64,000 nucleotides of DNA from assembly GCA_038329845.1 (NCBI GenBank), contig JBBQNJ010000011.1, positions 15,131 through 79,130 of the forward strand, written 5' to 3'. This stretch comes from JBBQNJ01 sp038329845 (GTDB taxonomy: Bacteria > Planctomycetota > Phycisphaerae > Tepidisphaerales > Tepidisphaeraceae). Both the position numbers and the translations under genes were made by a program. This document shows, in pieces, positions 56,956 to 64,000 of this stretch (the first letter of the stretch is position 1; each line of letters opens with the position of its first letter). The notes below the pieces were generated by a model, which was given only the letters and a program-made list of their open reading frames with translations, made no database searches and was not told the DNA's origin.

Positions 56956-58089
56956 ATGAGCCTCATGGACCCAGCCGTCGTACCCGAAAGCGATGCTACT
57001 CTGCTCGCCGCGTTCGCGGAGCGGCGTGAGGAGGCGGCGTTCACCGAATTGGTCCGCCGGCATGGCGGGATGGTGTTGTCGGTGTGCCGGTCAGTGCTCG
57101 GCGACGCGGCCGACGCGGAAGAGGCGGCGCAGGCGGTTTTTCTAACCCTGGCTCAGAAGGCGAATAGTCCGACGGTGCAGGCGCACGTGGTCGGCTGGCT
57201 GCACCGCGTGGCGTGGTACGTCGCGGCGCGGGCGGCCGAAGCCAGGGCGACTCGACGGCGGCACGAACGGGAGGCGGCGCGTATGCGAACCGAAACCGAT
57301 CCATCCCCCAGCGAGGCCGTCGATCTCGAGGCGCTGCACGCCAGCCTCGGGAAACTGCCGGAGCGGTATCGCGTGCCGTTGATCCTGTACCACCTGGAAG
57401 GGCGTTCGCAGGAAGACACGGCCGCAATGGCCGGCTGCAGCGTGACCGCCGTCGCCGTGCGGTTGCATCGGGGCCGGGAAATGCTGCGCAGCCGGCTGAG
57501 CAAGCGGGGCGCGTCGGCGTCGTCGGCGAGCTTGGCGGCGGGGGCGTGGGGGCTGCCGTCGATGAAGCAGATGTCCGCCGAGTTCGCCGCCCGCACCACC
57601 AAGGCGGCTATCGCGGTCACGGGTTCTTCGGTCACGACCACCGCCGTTGTATCGCCCCAAGCGGCGGCGCTGGCGAAACAGGCGATGGCGATGCTCTTCA
57701 GCGTCAAGCGCAAAGCGGTCGCCACCCTGTTGTTCGCGTTGCTCCTGCTCGGCGGTGTCGTCATCACCGCGATCCTGGCCCGGCCGACCGATCCACCGCC
57801 TGCCGCCGCTGCCGTCGTCCCGCCGCCGCCACCAGCGCCGGCCCGACCGATGCAGACGATCACCGGCATGATCACCCGCGTCGACAACGGTTCGCTCGAC
57901 ATCCTGCGGCGGAACAAGCAGACCGTCCCGATTGGTTTGAACGCGGCGACGGTGGTCACGGTGGATAACAAGCTCGCCACCCTCGCCGACCTGAAGACCG
58001 GCATGAGCACCGCCGTCCTGTTGGACGAGGGCCAGCCCGCGACCGAGATCCGTGCCTACACCGCGCTGGGCCCTGGCCCGGCGAAGTAA
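56956..58089 (+). CDS. ECF sigma factor with transmembrane and periplasmic extension
   Basis: A 377-residue protein. Sigma-70 region 2 spans about residues 25-95 (EAAFTELVRRHGGMVLSVCRSVLGDAADAEEAAQAVFLTLA) and region 4 about 128-182 (LGKLPERYRVPLILYHLEGRSQEDTAAMAGCSVTAVAVRLHRGREML). A linker is followed by a membrane helix at about 254-274, a Pro-rich stretch and a C-terminal beta domain at 299-368 (TITGMITRVDNGSLDILRRN ... TVVTVDNKLATLADLKTGMS) that resembles DUF5666. The regulator is thus anchored in the membrane with an outer domain, an arrangement known from planctomycete ECF groups. A PEP-CTERM metalloprotease gene follows 89 nt downstream. Confidence 0.92.
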   Translation: MSLMDPAVVPESDATLLAAFAERREEAAFTELVRRHGGMVLSVCRSVLGDAADAEEAAQAVFLTLAQKANSPTVQAHVVGWLHRVAWYVAARAAEARATRRRHEREAARMRTETDPSPSEAVDLEALHASLGKLPERYRVPLILYHLEGRSQEDTAAMAGCSVTAVAVRLHRGREMLRSRLSKRGASASSASLAAGAWGLPSMKQMSAEFAARTTKAAIAVTGSSVTTTAVVSPQAAALAKQAMAMLFSVKRKAVATLLFALLLLGGVVITAILARPTDPPPAAAAVVPPPPPAPARPMQTITGMITRVDNGSLDILRRNKQTVPIGLNAATVVTVDNKLATLADLKTGMSTAVLLDEGQPATEIRAYTALGPGPAK

Positions 58090-58178
58090 CTCGCGTTGAG
58101 TTCGAAACCTGTTTGAGACGCTCCACGGGACCGTCTCCTGTAGCCCGCGCCCCCGAATTTGGTCAAAGTGAGGACACC

Positions 58179-59264
58179 ATGATGCATCACACCTTGCAAC
58201 GCGTCGCTGTGCTGGTTGCCCTGACGACCGGCGTTCAGGCCGCGTCGGCCCAGATGACTTTCAACATTACCAACGGTGGTGGCGCCAGCCCGCAAATGGT
58301 GACCGGCATGGCCGACGCGGCGGCGCTGTGGTCGGCGCGATTCAACGACCCGGTCACGATCAACATCCGGTTGATGGCGAGCGCCCTGCCGGCTGGCGTG
58401 ATCGGGCATACGGACACGTTCTACGATCCCTACTCGTACACGTCGGTTCGCGCCGCGCTGGTGAGCGACCGCAAGACCGCCGCCGACCTTTCCAGCGTCA
58501 ACGCGCTGCAGGCCGCGCCGGCGTTCTCGATGCTCATCAACCGCACCGCCAACAACCCCGACGGCGTGGTGAGCGCGACGCCTTACTTCGACACCGGCCT
58601 CGGCGGCGCGGGTCAGGCAGGACCGGAGAACAACAGCACCGTCCGCATGAGTTCCGCCAACGCCAAGGCGCTTAGCCTGATCCCCGGCAACACCGGCGGG
58701 CTTGATGGCATCATCACGTTCACCACCACCAACTTTTTCGACTTCAACCGCGCCGACGGCATCGCGGCCAACAAGATCGACTTCGTCGGCGTCGCCGCTC
58801 ATGAGATCGGGCACCTGCTGGGTTTCACCAGCGGCGTGGATATCCTCGGCGGCAACTCCGCCGCGCCGGGCCTCAACGACAACCAGCTCAAGTACGTCAC
58901 CACGCTGGACCTATTCCGCTTCTCCGCCCGCAGCATCGGCGAAGGTGGCGGCGTGGGCGTGATCGACTGGGCCGACGACGACTTCGCCAAGTACCTCTCC
59001 GTCGACGGCGGGCTGACCCCGGTCGCCGAGTTCTCCACCGGCGCGGTGTATGAAGCCTCACATTGGAAGAACGGCCTGGGCCTGGGAATTATGAACCCCT
59101 CGGCCAGCGGCGGGATCCTTCTGAACATCAGCGAGAACGACGTTCGCGCCTTCGACGTGATCGGCTACGACCGAGTGGTGCCCGAACCGTCGGCGGTGTT
59201 GCTGGGGCTCGTCGGCGCGGGCCTGGCGATGACGCGCCGCCGGATCGGTCGCCAACAGAACTGA
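58179..59264 (+). CDS. PEP-CTERM zinc metalloprotease, NF038122-like
   Basis: A 361-residue secreted protein: signal peptide (about 1-23, ending AASAQ), catalytic domain with HEIGHLLGF at His208-Phe216 (HExxH zinc site), an upstream RADGIAANKIDFVGVAA strand, and a C-terminal VVPEPSAVLLGLVGAGLAM plus TRRRIGRQQN sorting signal. Proteins of the NF038122 family are metalloproteases with PEP-CTERM anchors. It would be released or anchored outside the cell. GTGAGGACACC precedes the ATG at 58179. It follows the membrane-anchored ECF sigma factor gene and may be its target. Confidence 0.9.
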   Translation: MMHHTLQRVAVLVALTTGVQAASAQMTFNITNGGGASPQMVTGMADAAALWSARFNDPVTINIRLMASALPAGVIGHTDTFYDPYSYTSVRAALVSDRKTAADLSSVNALQAAPAFSMLINRTANNPDGVVSATPYFDTGLGGAGQAGPENNSTVRMSSANAKALSLIPGNTGGLDGIITFTTTNFFDFNRADGIAANKIDFVGVAAHEIGHLLGFTSGVDILGGNSAAPGLNDNQLKYVTTLDLFRFSARSIGEGGGVGVIDWADDDFAKYLSVDGGLTPVAEFSTGAVYEASHWKNGLGLGIMNPSASGGILLNISENDVRAFDVIGYDRVVPEPSAVLLGLVGAGLAMTRRRIGRQQN

Positions 59265-59299
59265 TCGCCATCGCATGAAAATACCCCGTCCCGCATGGC

Positions 59300-59345
59300 C
59301 TAAGGACGCAGAAAAGGGCCTATGACGCGGAAAAGGGCCTAAGAC
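59300..59345 (+). repeat. Two imperfect 19-nt tandem units
   Basis: GACGCAGAAAAGGGCCTATG and GACGCGGAAAAGGGCCTAAG, in the gap behind the metalloprotease gene. Confidence 0.7.
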
Positions 59346-59391
59346 TTAATGCCATCAACTTAAGCCTCCGGCCTTGGCGCAGAGGGGAGAC

Positions 59392-59828
59392 TGAACGGGA
59401 CGTAGCACTTCATACCGTTTCGTCGCTTCGCTTCGCCGTCGGGTGGCGATACCTGCCACGGCGATGCAGGCTCCACTGCGGATTCAGCTTCGACGCCGTC
59501 TAGCGGAGCCACGCCTCGTCGCTGTATGGCCGGCCGCGGCGAACGTGCTCGCGCAACAAAGCAGTTCCGCCGCCGTCTGCGGCTGGTTTACCCAGGACGC
59601 CCGGTCGCGCGGCCGCTACACCGGCCAGTCGCTCAGCGCCGTCCGCAGTGGCACCCGGCGCGCGGTTCCAGACGTGATAAACGTATCCACAGGGTGCTTG
59701 TCTGGCGTGTGGCGGCATGACGGGAAGCATACCCCGGGGACATGTCCGGCGTGAACGGCTACGTCCTCTTCATTCGTTCCTACGTCCACCTCAGTCGTTC
59801 TCCGGCGTGAAAGGCTACGTCCCGTTCA
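59392..59828. repeat. Inverted 15-nt repeats flanking a RAYT remnant
   Basis: TGAACGGGACGTAGC at 59392-59406 and its exact reverse complement GCTACGTCCCGTTCA at 59814-59828 bracket the RAYT remnant at 59450-59718. Related direct copies (GTGAACGGCTACGTCC, TTCATTCGTTCC) lie at 59750-59830. The gap 59265-59848 holds nothing else recognisable. Confidence 0.88.
59450..59718 (-). pseudogene. RAYT transposase, internally deleted pseudogene
   Basis: On the minus strand it begins MPPHARQAPCGYVYHVWNRA (typical RAYT N-terminus), loses the HUH region, and ends with RRGRPYSDEAWLR, a stop, then TASKLNPQWSLHRRGRYRHP, which parallels the RAYT C-terminus RGRPFG-x-W, TA-RLGLE-TLRPRGRP. It lacks the HUH motif and has an in-frame TAG. 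Confidence 0.8.
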
Positions 59829-59848
59829 TTCGTTCCCATGCTCTGTTT

Positions 59849-61807
59849 TTAGCCTTCGGATATCTGTAGGAACGGCGGGATCGGACAATCCAGGGTGTCG
59901 GCGATGGCGCGGAGCAATTCGGCTTCACGTTCCTGGATCAAGCCGTCGGCGCCGACGACATGCACACAGGCTTCGAGCAAACTCTTCTTGATCTGCGGTG
60001 CGGCGAACGCGAGGCGATCGAGTGCGGTATCCAGTTGTTCCAGCCCGGATTCTTCGCGCGGCAGGAGTCGCGGCCCGTCGGCGTTCGCCCCCAGATGGGG
60101 CGCGCCCGTGCGGAATGCCTTTTCGACTTCGCCAGCGTTGCTGCTGCTCGTGTTCGCCAGCGCCGAGAGCACGACGCTACAATCCCGCACGAGCGGTTTG
60201 AGCGTGTCATATTTAACGGCTGTCGGGCGGGTTTCGCCCGACTGGGTCGCGAGGTGGCGGCGGACGATCTTCTGGAGGACGAATTCAAAGATGTCGATCT
60301 TCCCGTCGCTCTCAATAAGGGATTGCAGCGCCTGGCTGAATTGCCCGAACTCATCGGGCCGAAGGTGACGTAGCGCCGGCAAGGCGAGATTCACGAGCGG
60401 CAGCCGGGCGCGCGCGGCGATGGGCCGGACTTCAGGCCAGAGGGCGGCGGTTTTGTCGCCAACCCCCGGCGCGGCTCGCCTCACCACTTCGGTGAGTTGC
60501 TTTGCCCGCAAGGTGTCGTCCGGGCTGAGGAGCATCGCGTAAATGAGCGCGGTGGCATCGAGCGGTTCGCGAGCGGCCCACTGGACCTTTTCTGAGAATG
60601 AATTCCGCAACTCCTCTGCGTAGCGCAGATGCAGCGGCGTCGGTTTGCCCAGATTGGGGAGCACGGCTCCCAGCAGGACGGCGTTGGTGGCGAATCCGGC
60701 GTCGCCTGTCCTCGCGACGGGCATCCCGGGGATCGGGGGAAACGCAGATCGTGATGACGCTGGTTTCGCCGCCTCGCGCGCCGATTCTGCTGCAACCGCC
60801 GCGACGTTGGCGGTCTTGAACTTCCCGTCCCAACCGGGATCGATGGCGTGGATGCGCTCGGCGAGTGGTGGGTGGGTGGCCATCATTCCGAGAAACGGTT
60901 TGCCCAGGCCGTTGCCGAAGAACATGTGGCTGGCCTCCCCGGCGTGAGCGGATTCGAGCTTCGAGCCGGTGCCGCCGATCTTTTGTAGCGCCCCGGAGAG
61001 CCCCGCGGGATTGCGGGTGAACTGAACCGAGGAGGCATCGGCCAGGAATTCCCGCTGTCGGCTGAGTGCGGCCTGGATGAGCCGACCAAAGAACACGCCG
61101 ATCGCGCCGATGACGATCAGGGCCAGCCCCAGGAGCATCAGCGGATTCCTGTCCTTGCTGCTGCGGCCGCGCGAATAGATCAGGATCCGGCCAATCACCG
61201 CGAGGCACAGGATGCCGAAGATGACTCCCATGAGCCGCAGATTCAGACGCATGTCGCCATTGAGGATGTGACTGAACTCATGGCCGATCACGCCCTGCAA
61301 CTCATCGCGATTGAGCAAGGTCACGCAGCCGCGCGTGACGCCGATGGCGGCATCACCCGGCGCGTGGCCGGCCGCAAAGGCGTTGATGCCGGGTTCGTCG
61401 TCGAGTACATAAATCTTGGGAACGGGCACGCCGGAGGCGATGGCCATCTCCTCGATCACGTTGCGCAGCTTGCGCTCATCGGGTCGAGTCGTGTTGGGAT
61501 TGACCAGCCGCCCGCCGAGCGATTCCGCAACAGCACTGCCACCCTGGGCCAGGGCCGCGGTCTTGTAGAAGCTGCCAATGATGACTACGCCGAGGGTGCC
61601 GACCGCGACATAGAGGAAAAGCTTGGGATCCCAAAGGAGAAGTTCGGGCGGTGGGGCGTCGGGACGCTGTTTGGCTTGGGCACCGTAGAAAATCAGCAGA
61701 CTGGCGAGGTAAACCGACGCGACGATGCACGCGACGGCGATCACGAAGTAAACCACCAGCAACTTCGTGTTCTTCCTGGCTTTTTCCTGATGTTCGAAAA
61801 AATCCAT
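59849..61807 (-). CDS. M48-family zinc metallopeptidase, membrane-bound
   Basis: 652 residues from ATG 61807 (MDFFEHQEKARKNTKLLVVY). Two membrane helices lie near residues 15-40 and 60-80, then the peptidase domain with GVIGHEFSHILNGDMRLN (HExxH zinc site, about residue 177), two further helices at about 195-215 and 225-250, and REFLADASSVQFTRNP with the third zinc ligand region. A long helical C-terminal half (TerB-like, LDCPIPPFL) follows. HtpX-type M48 proteases degrade misfolded membrane proteins. The gene is 13 nt downstream of lemA, a pairing seen in many bacteria. Confidence 0.92.
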   Translation of the reverse strand: MDFFEHQEKARKNTKLLVVYFVIAVACIVASVYLASLLIFYGAQAKQRPDAPPPELLLWDPKLFLYVAVGTLGVVIIGSFYKTAALAQGGSAVAESLGGRLVNPNTTRPDERKLRNVIEEMAIASGVPVPKIYVLDDEPGINAFAAGHAPGDAAIGVTRGCVTLLNRDELQGVIGHEFSHILNGDMRLNLRLMGVIFGILCLAVIGRILIYSRGRSSKDRNPLMLLGLALIVIGAIGVFFGRLIQAALSRQREFLADASSVQFTRNPAGLSGALQKIGGTGSKLESAHAGEASHMFFGNGLGKPFLGMMATHPPLAERIHAIDPGWDGKFKTANVAAVAAESAREAAKPASSRSAFPPIPGMPVARTGDAGFATNAVLLGAVLPNLGKPTPLHLRYAEELRNSFSEKVQWAAREPLDATALIYAMLLSPDDTLRAKQLTEVVRRAAPGVGDKTAALWPEVRPIAARARLPLVNLALPALRHLRPDEFGQFSQALQSLIESDGKIDIFEFVLQKIVRRHLATQSGETRPTAVKYDTLKPLVRDCSVVLSALANTSSSNAGEVEKAFRTGAPHLGANADGPRLLPREESGLEQLDTALDRLAFAAPQIKKSLLEACVHVVGADGLIQEREAELLRAIADTLDCPIPPFLQISEG

Positions 61808-61820
61808 GAGCCAGCCCGCG

Positions 61821-62423
61821 TTAAGCGAACGAAACCTTGGGCGCTTCCCGCTGTTCCGTCTTCTCGATGACAAACAACTCGGCGGCGGTGAAGTGGAACG
61901 CGCTGGCGATGACGCTGCTGGGGAAGACCTCTCGTTGCGTGTTGTAGGCCATCACCGAGTCGTTATACGCTTGCCTGGCGAAGGAGACTTTGTTCTCCGT
62001 CGAAGTCAGTTCTTCCATCAGGCTCAACATGGTCGTGTTCGCTTTGAGGTCGGGATAAGCCTCGGAGAGCGCGAACAGGCGGCCGAGGGTGCCGCTGAGC
62101 GTGCCTTCGGCGTTGGCGAGTGTCTTCATCGCCGCGGGGTCGCCGGGATTTGCGGCGGCGCCGGTGTTGGCGGACGCCGCGGCGTTTCGCGCAGCGATGA
62201 CCGCTTCGAGCGTGCCGCGTTCGTGTTGGAGGTAACCCTTCGCGGTCTCGACCAGGTTTGGAATCAGGTCGTAGCGCCGCTTGAGCTGCACATCGATTTG
62301 TGCATAGGCATTCTTGAAACGATTGCGCAGCCCAACGAGTTTGTTGTAGATGCCGACAAAGGACATCACGGCAACCAATGCCAGCGCAACCAGCACGATG
62401 ATGACGATCAGTAATGGACTCAT
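61821..62423 (-). CDS. lemA: LemA family protein
   Basis: A 200-residue protein: N-terminal membrane helix (about 1-22, LLIVIIVLVALALVAVMSF), then YNKLVGLRNRFKNAYAQIDVQLKRRYDLIPNLVETAKGYLQHE, the LemA signature, and NTQREVFPSSVIASAFHF near the end. LemA proteins are membrane-anchored helical bundles with an outward or periplasmic body; the exact function is not known. The downstream M48 protease gene is probably co-transcribed. Confidence 0.95.
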   Translation of the reverse strand: MSPLLIVIIVLVALALVAVMSFVGIYNKLVGLRNRFKNAYAQIDVQLKRRYDLIPNLVETAKGYLQHERGTLEAVIAARNAAASANTGAAANPGDPAAMKTLANAEGTLSGTLGRLFALSEAYPDLKANTTMLSLMEELTSTENKVSFARQAYNDSVMAYNTQREVFPSSVIASAFHFTAAELFVIEKTEQREAPKVSFA

Positions 62424-62514
62424 AGCTTGGTCTTTCCCTTAATGCTGTTCTTCCTGTTTTCAGTGCTTTGTCGCACCGATTGATCCGCCCAGTAGCCTTG
62501 CCGGCTGTAATGTT

Positions 62515-62736
62515 TCATCGGCGCATCATGGATTGGTCCTGCGTGTGGGCTCCTCCCCACCAGGCGTGATGTCCCCAGGTGGAGAACCCGCCGAACATCC
62601 ACAGGAAGAGGAAGATGATTAGAAACAGTGTGATGATCCCGGTCGGGCGGTAACCCCAGCTTCTACTGTGGGGCCAGGCGGGCGCAGCGCCGATCATCAC
62701 AAATAACAGGACGAGAAAAATGATCCAGACGAACAT
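62515..62736 (-). CDS. DUF3309-like small membrane protein
   Basis: 73 residues from ATG 62736 (MFVWIIFLVLLFVMIGAAPAW), with TAGGAG upstream. It has two membrane helices joined by WPHSRSWGYRPTGIITLFLI, the DUF3309 core (LPTWPHSRSWGYGPSG in typical members). The C-terminal 25 residues are rich in His, Trp and Gly (FSTWGHHAWWGGAHTQDQSMMRR). Role unknown. The upstream in-frame extension lacks family character. It sits 91 nt ahead of lemA on the same strand. Confidence 0.8.
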   Translation of the reverse strand: MFVWIIFLVLLFVMIGAAPAWPHSRSWGYRPTGIITLFLIIFLFLWMFGGFSTWGHHAWWGGAHTQDQSMMRR

Positions 62737-62794
62737 GGCGGTTCTCCTATGGTTTGGCGGCAGTCGGAAGATGGGACGCTGCGTAGGTGGGCAC

Positions 62795-63031
62795 CTACCG
62801 GGCCAGCGGCACAATTCTCGATGCCGGTATCTCTTCAGCAGTGAAGCCGACGGCGGCAAGGGCCTCGACTAATCGATCAGACGGGGTCTGCAACGGGTCG
62901 ATCAAAACCGTTGCCGATCCCACGGCCACCTTCTCGACGGTCACCCCCGGCAAACTCTTGAGAGCGGCGGCAACTTTGCTCACACAGCCGCCGCAGCCCA
63001 TGCCGCGTATTACGAAATCAATCTTTTTCAT
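62795..63031 (-). CDS. Heavy-metal-associated domain protein (CopZ-like)
   Basis: 78 residues from ATG 63031, starting MKKIDFVIRGMGCGGCVSKV with the metal-binding GMxCxxC motif (Cys13, Cys16). The ferredoxin-like fold continues with LKSLPGVTVEKVAVGSATVLIDPLQT and LVEALAAVGFTAEEI. Such proteins bind Cu(I) or related metals and pass them to P-type ATPases or regulators; no copper ATPase is adjacent. The longer upstream frame is rejected because this ATG has AAGGAACCCC upstream and begins the domain cleanly. Confidence 0.9.
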   Translation of the reverse strand: MKKIDFVIRGMGCGGCVSKVAAALKSLPGVTVEKVAVGSATVLIDPLQTPSDRLVEALAAVGFTAEEIPASRIVPLAR

Positions 63032-63342
63032 GACGGGGTTCCTTTCGTTCGTGTGCCGCCTGTACTGTCGCGATGTGCCCGCTGTGCGAGCATTTGCAAT
63101 CACGCGCCGCATGAGGCGGCACCAAAAACATAAAAAAGCCGATGGCTCGACACCCGAAGGTGGGCTTCCCTTCATCTAGTCATCCGACGATCTCAATGTT
63201 AACAACGAGTCGGCGAGGTGAAAAGGTTCATTCTGATGGCGCATTTGCGCATTTGTGCGATCAGGCCAAGCCATACGGTCCATCGGATAACCACCAATGC
63301 TGCTTTTCGCGGCATGAATCGGCAATTTATAGCGGCCGACAG

Positions 63343-63384
63343 GGGGACATCCACGTCCGAGAGCAGGACATCGAGAACATTCCC
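63343..63384. repeat. Degenerate GGGACATCC-type repeats
   Basis: GGGGGACATCCACGTCC at about 63343 and GGACATCGAGAACATTCCC at 63366-63384 are weakened copies of the dispersed family seen at 0.9, 2.0, 5.3 and 30.3 kb. The gap 63032-63406 holds no other feature. Confidence 0.65.
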
Positions 63385-63406
63385 TGACAGCGCCTTGCTC
63401 GATCGA

Positions 63407-63868
63407 TCACTGCGTGGCGCTGCTGGGCCCGTCGGCGGCAGCGGAAGAGTCGAACAAATGACGGGATGCGACTGCCGGCAGTTTTGGAACCTCACCACCA
63501 AGCAGCTTGTGAAGGGTGTTGCGTGTTAGCAAGGCTAGGCCTCCCGCATCGGCATTGCTCACGGGCCGATCGGTGGCGAGCTCGAAACGGTTCGCCGGAC
63601 CGCCGGCGAGGAGCGTCGAGAACCCACCGTCTTCGCGGCGGAACTTCGCCAGATCCTCGATCTCCTTACTTACGAACCGCTGAATCTGGACGTCGCTCAC
63701 CTTGACACCCGGTTGGCCGCGAAGGTTAGCGACCAGTTGCGAGGCGTTGTACACGTAGCAGATATGGACCGCTTTTTGATCGCGCACTTCGCTCACAGTC
63801 GAATCAAGCAGCGCCTGGGCGCGCGGGACGGGTTGATCAAAGTGTTTGTAGAACTGTACGAATGCCAT
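63407..63868 (-). CDS. Protein of unknown function
   Basis: 153 residues from ATG 63868, preceded by GGGGAGG and an in-frame stop directly upstream, so this start is secure. The sequence begins MAFVQFYKHFDQPVPRAQAL and contains VQIQRFVSKEIEDLAKFRREDGGFSTLLAGG and LLTRNTLHKLLGGEVP. EDGGFS is reminiscent of prenyltransferase/squalene-cyclase repeats, but no such repeat array is present. The end is Ser/Ala-rich. No signal peptide. It may be a complete small protein or a 5' part of a former larger gene; function not known. Confidence 0.5.
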   Translation of the reverse strand: MAFVQFYKHFDQPVPRAQALLDSTVSEVRDQKAVHICYVYNASQLVANLRGQPGVKVSDVQIQRFVSKEIEDLAKFRREDGGFSTLLAGGPANRFELATDRPVSNADAGGLALLTRNTLHKLLGGEVPKLPAVASRHLFDSSAAADGPSSATQ

Positions 63869-64000
63869 TCACTTAAGCCTCCCCACTCGTCACCGGTTTG
63901 TCGTAAGCGACTGCTGCAACTTTCTTTGTGTCAGACCATCGCCGGGCGCGGCGGGGGAAGACTATAGTGGGGTTTGACCCCCCAGTCCCCCAGTCCCCCA

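Noticed and set aside
63900..64000. C-run GTCCCCCAGTCCCCCA at the right edge as a gene or att site
   Set aside because: Simple repeat next to a GGGGTTTGACCCCCC palindrome; too short and cut by the window edge to interpret.

Overview
The window is GC-rich, densely coding bacterial DNA, most likely from the phylum Planctomycetota, probably class Phycisphaerae. The pointers are three full PEP-CTERM proteins plus a PEP-CTERM metalloprotease, three prepilin-like proteins of the H-X9-DG type, an ECF sigma factor with its own membrane segment, many glycoside-hydrolase-like genes, and a solitary dnaA. There is no phage, no intact insertion sequence and no convincing CRISPR array. Names rest on motifs and remembered family features; no database search was run.

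Layout. 1-10 kb is mostly housekeeping: a PQQ-type beta-propeller (cut by the left edge), a YmdB-type phosphoesterase, trxA, nadB, nuoC, rnc, a 5-formyl-THF cyclo-ligase, a LysM L,D-transpeptidase, a HigA-like regulator, tRNA-Ala(CGC) and a bifunctional-nuclease-domain protein. 10-11.8 kb holds a double-DUF4159 protein, whose 3' end is repeated downstream, and a possible coupled micro-ORF. 11.8-30.2 kb is the accessory heart of the window. A LacI-type regulator heads a + strand run of PEP-CTERM, prepilin, TIM-barrel and LamG/pectate-lyase-like genes. A GntR/LacI-type regulator heads a - strand run of PEP-CTERM, prepilin and clan-A glycosidase. From the same divergent promoter region starts a + strand pair of GH50/agarase-like and five-bladed-propeller glycosidase genes. 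Together they look like two sugar-sensing modules that link polysaccharide-active enzymes to sorted surface proteins and pseudopilins.

30.5-42 kb carries a GT-C-like membrane protein, a LOG-family protein, an (alpha/alpha)6-like protein next to a GH52 beta-xylosidase, a PIN/TRAM membrane protein, several unknowns and tRNA-Ala(GGC). Just behind that tRNA, 42.2-43.4 kb is a scar of truncated genes and REP-associated transposase (RAYT) pieces. 43.4-64 kb holds a bifunctional fucokinase/GDP-fucose pyrophosphorylase with a coupled micro-lipoprotein, a DUF58 protein, a response regulator, a uracil-DNA glycosylase, dnaA, a transglutaminase-like protein, a PEP-synthase regulatory kinase, a membrane-anchored ECF sigma factor followed by a metalloprotease, an M48/LemA pair and a copper-chaperone-like protein.

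Two features cut across the window. First, decayed repeats fill many gaps: a family built on GGGACATCCAGAATATTCCC, others on GGGGTCTGACCCC, and at least three degenerate RAYT loci. Second, several genes have their stop-codon-bearing 3' end tandemly repeated downstream (units of 52, 71, 20 and about 10 nt), which I have not seen described as a general pattern.
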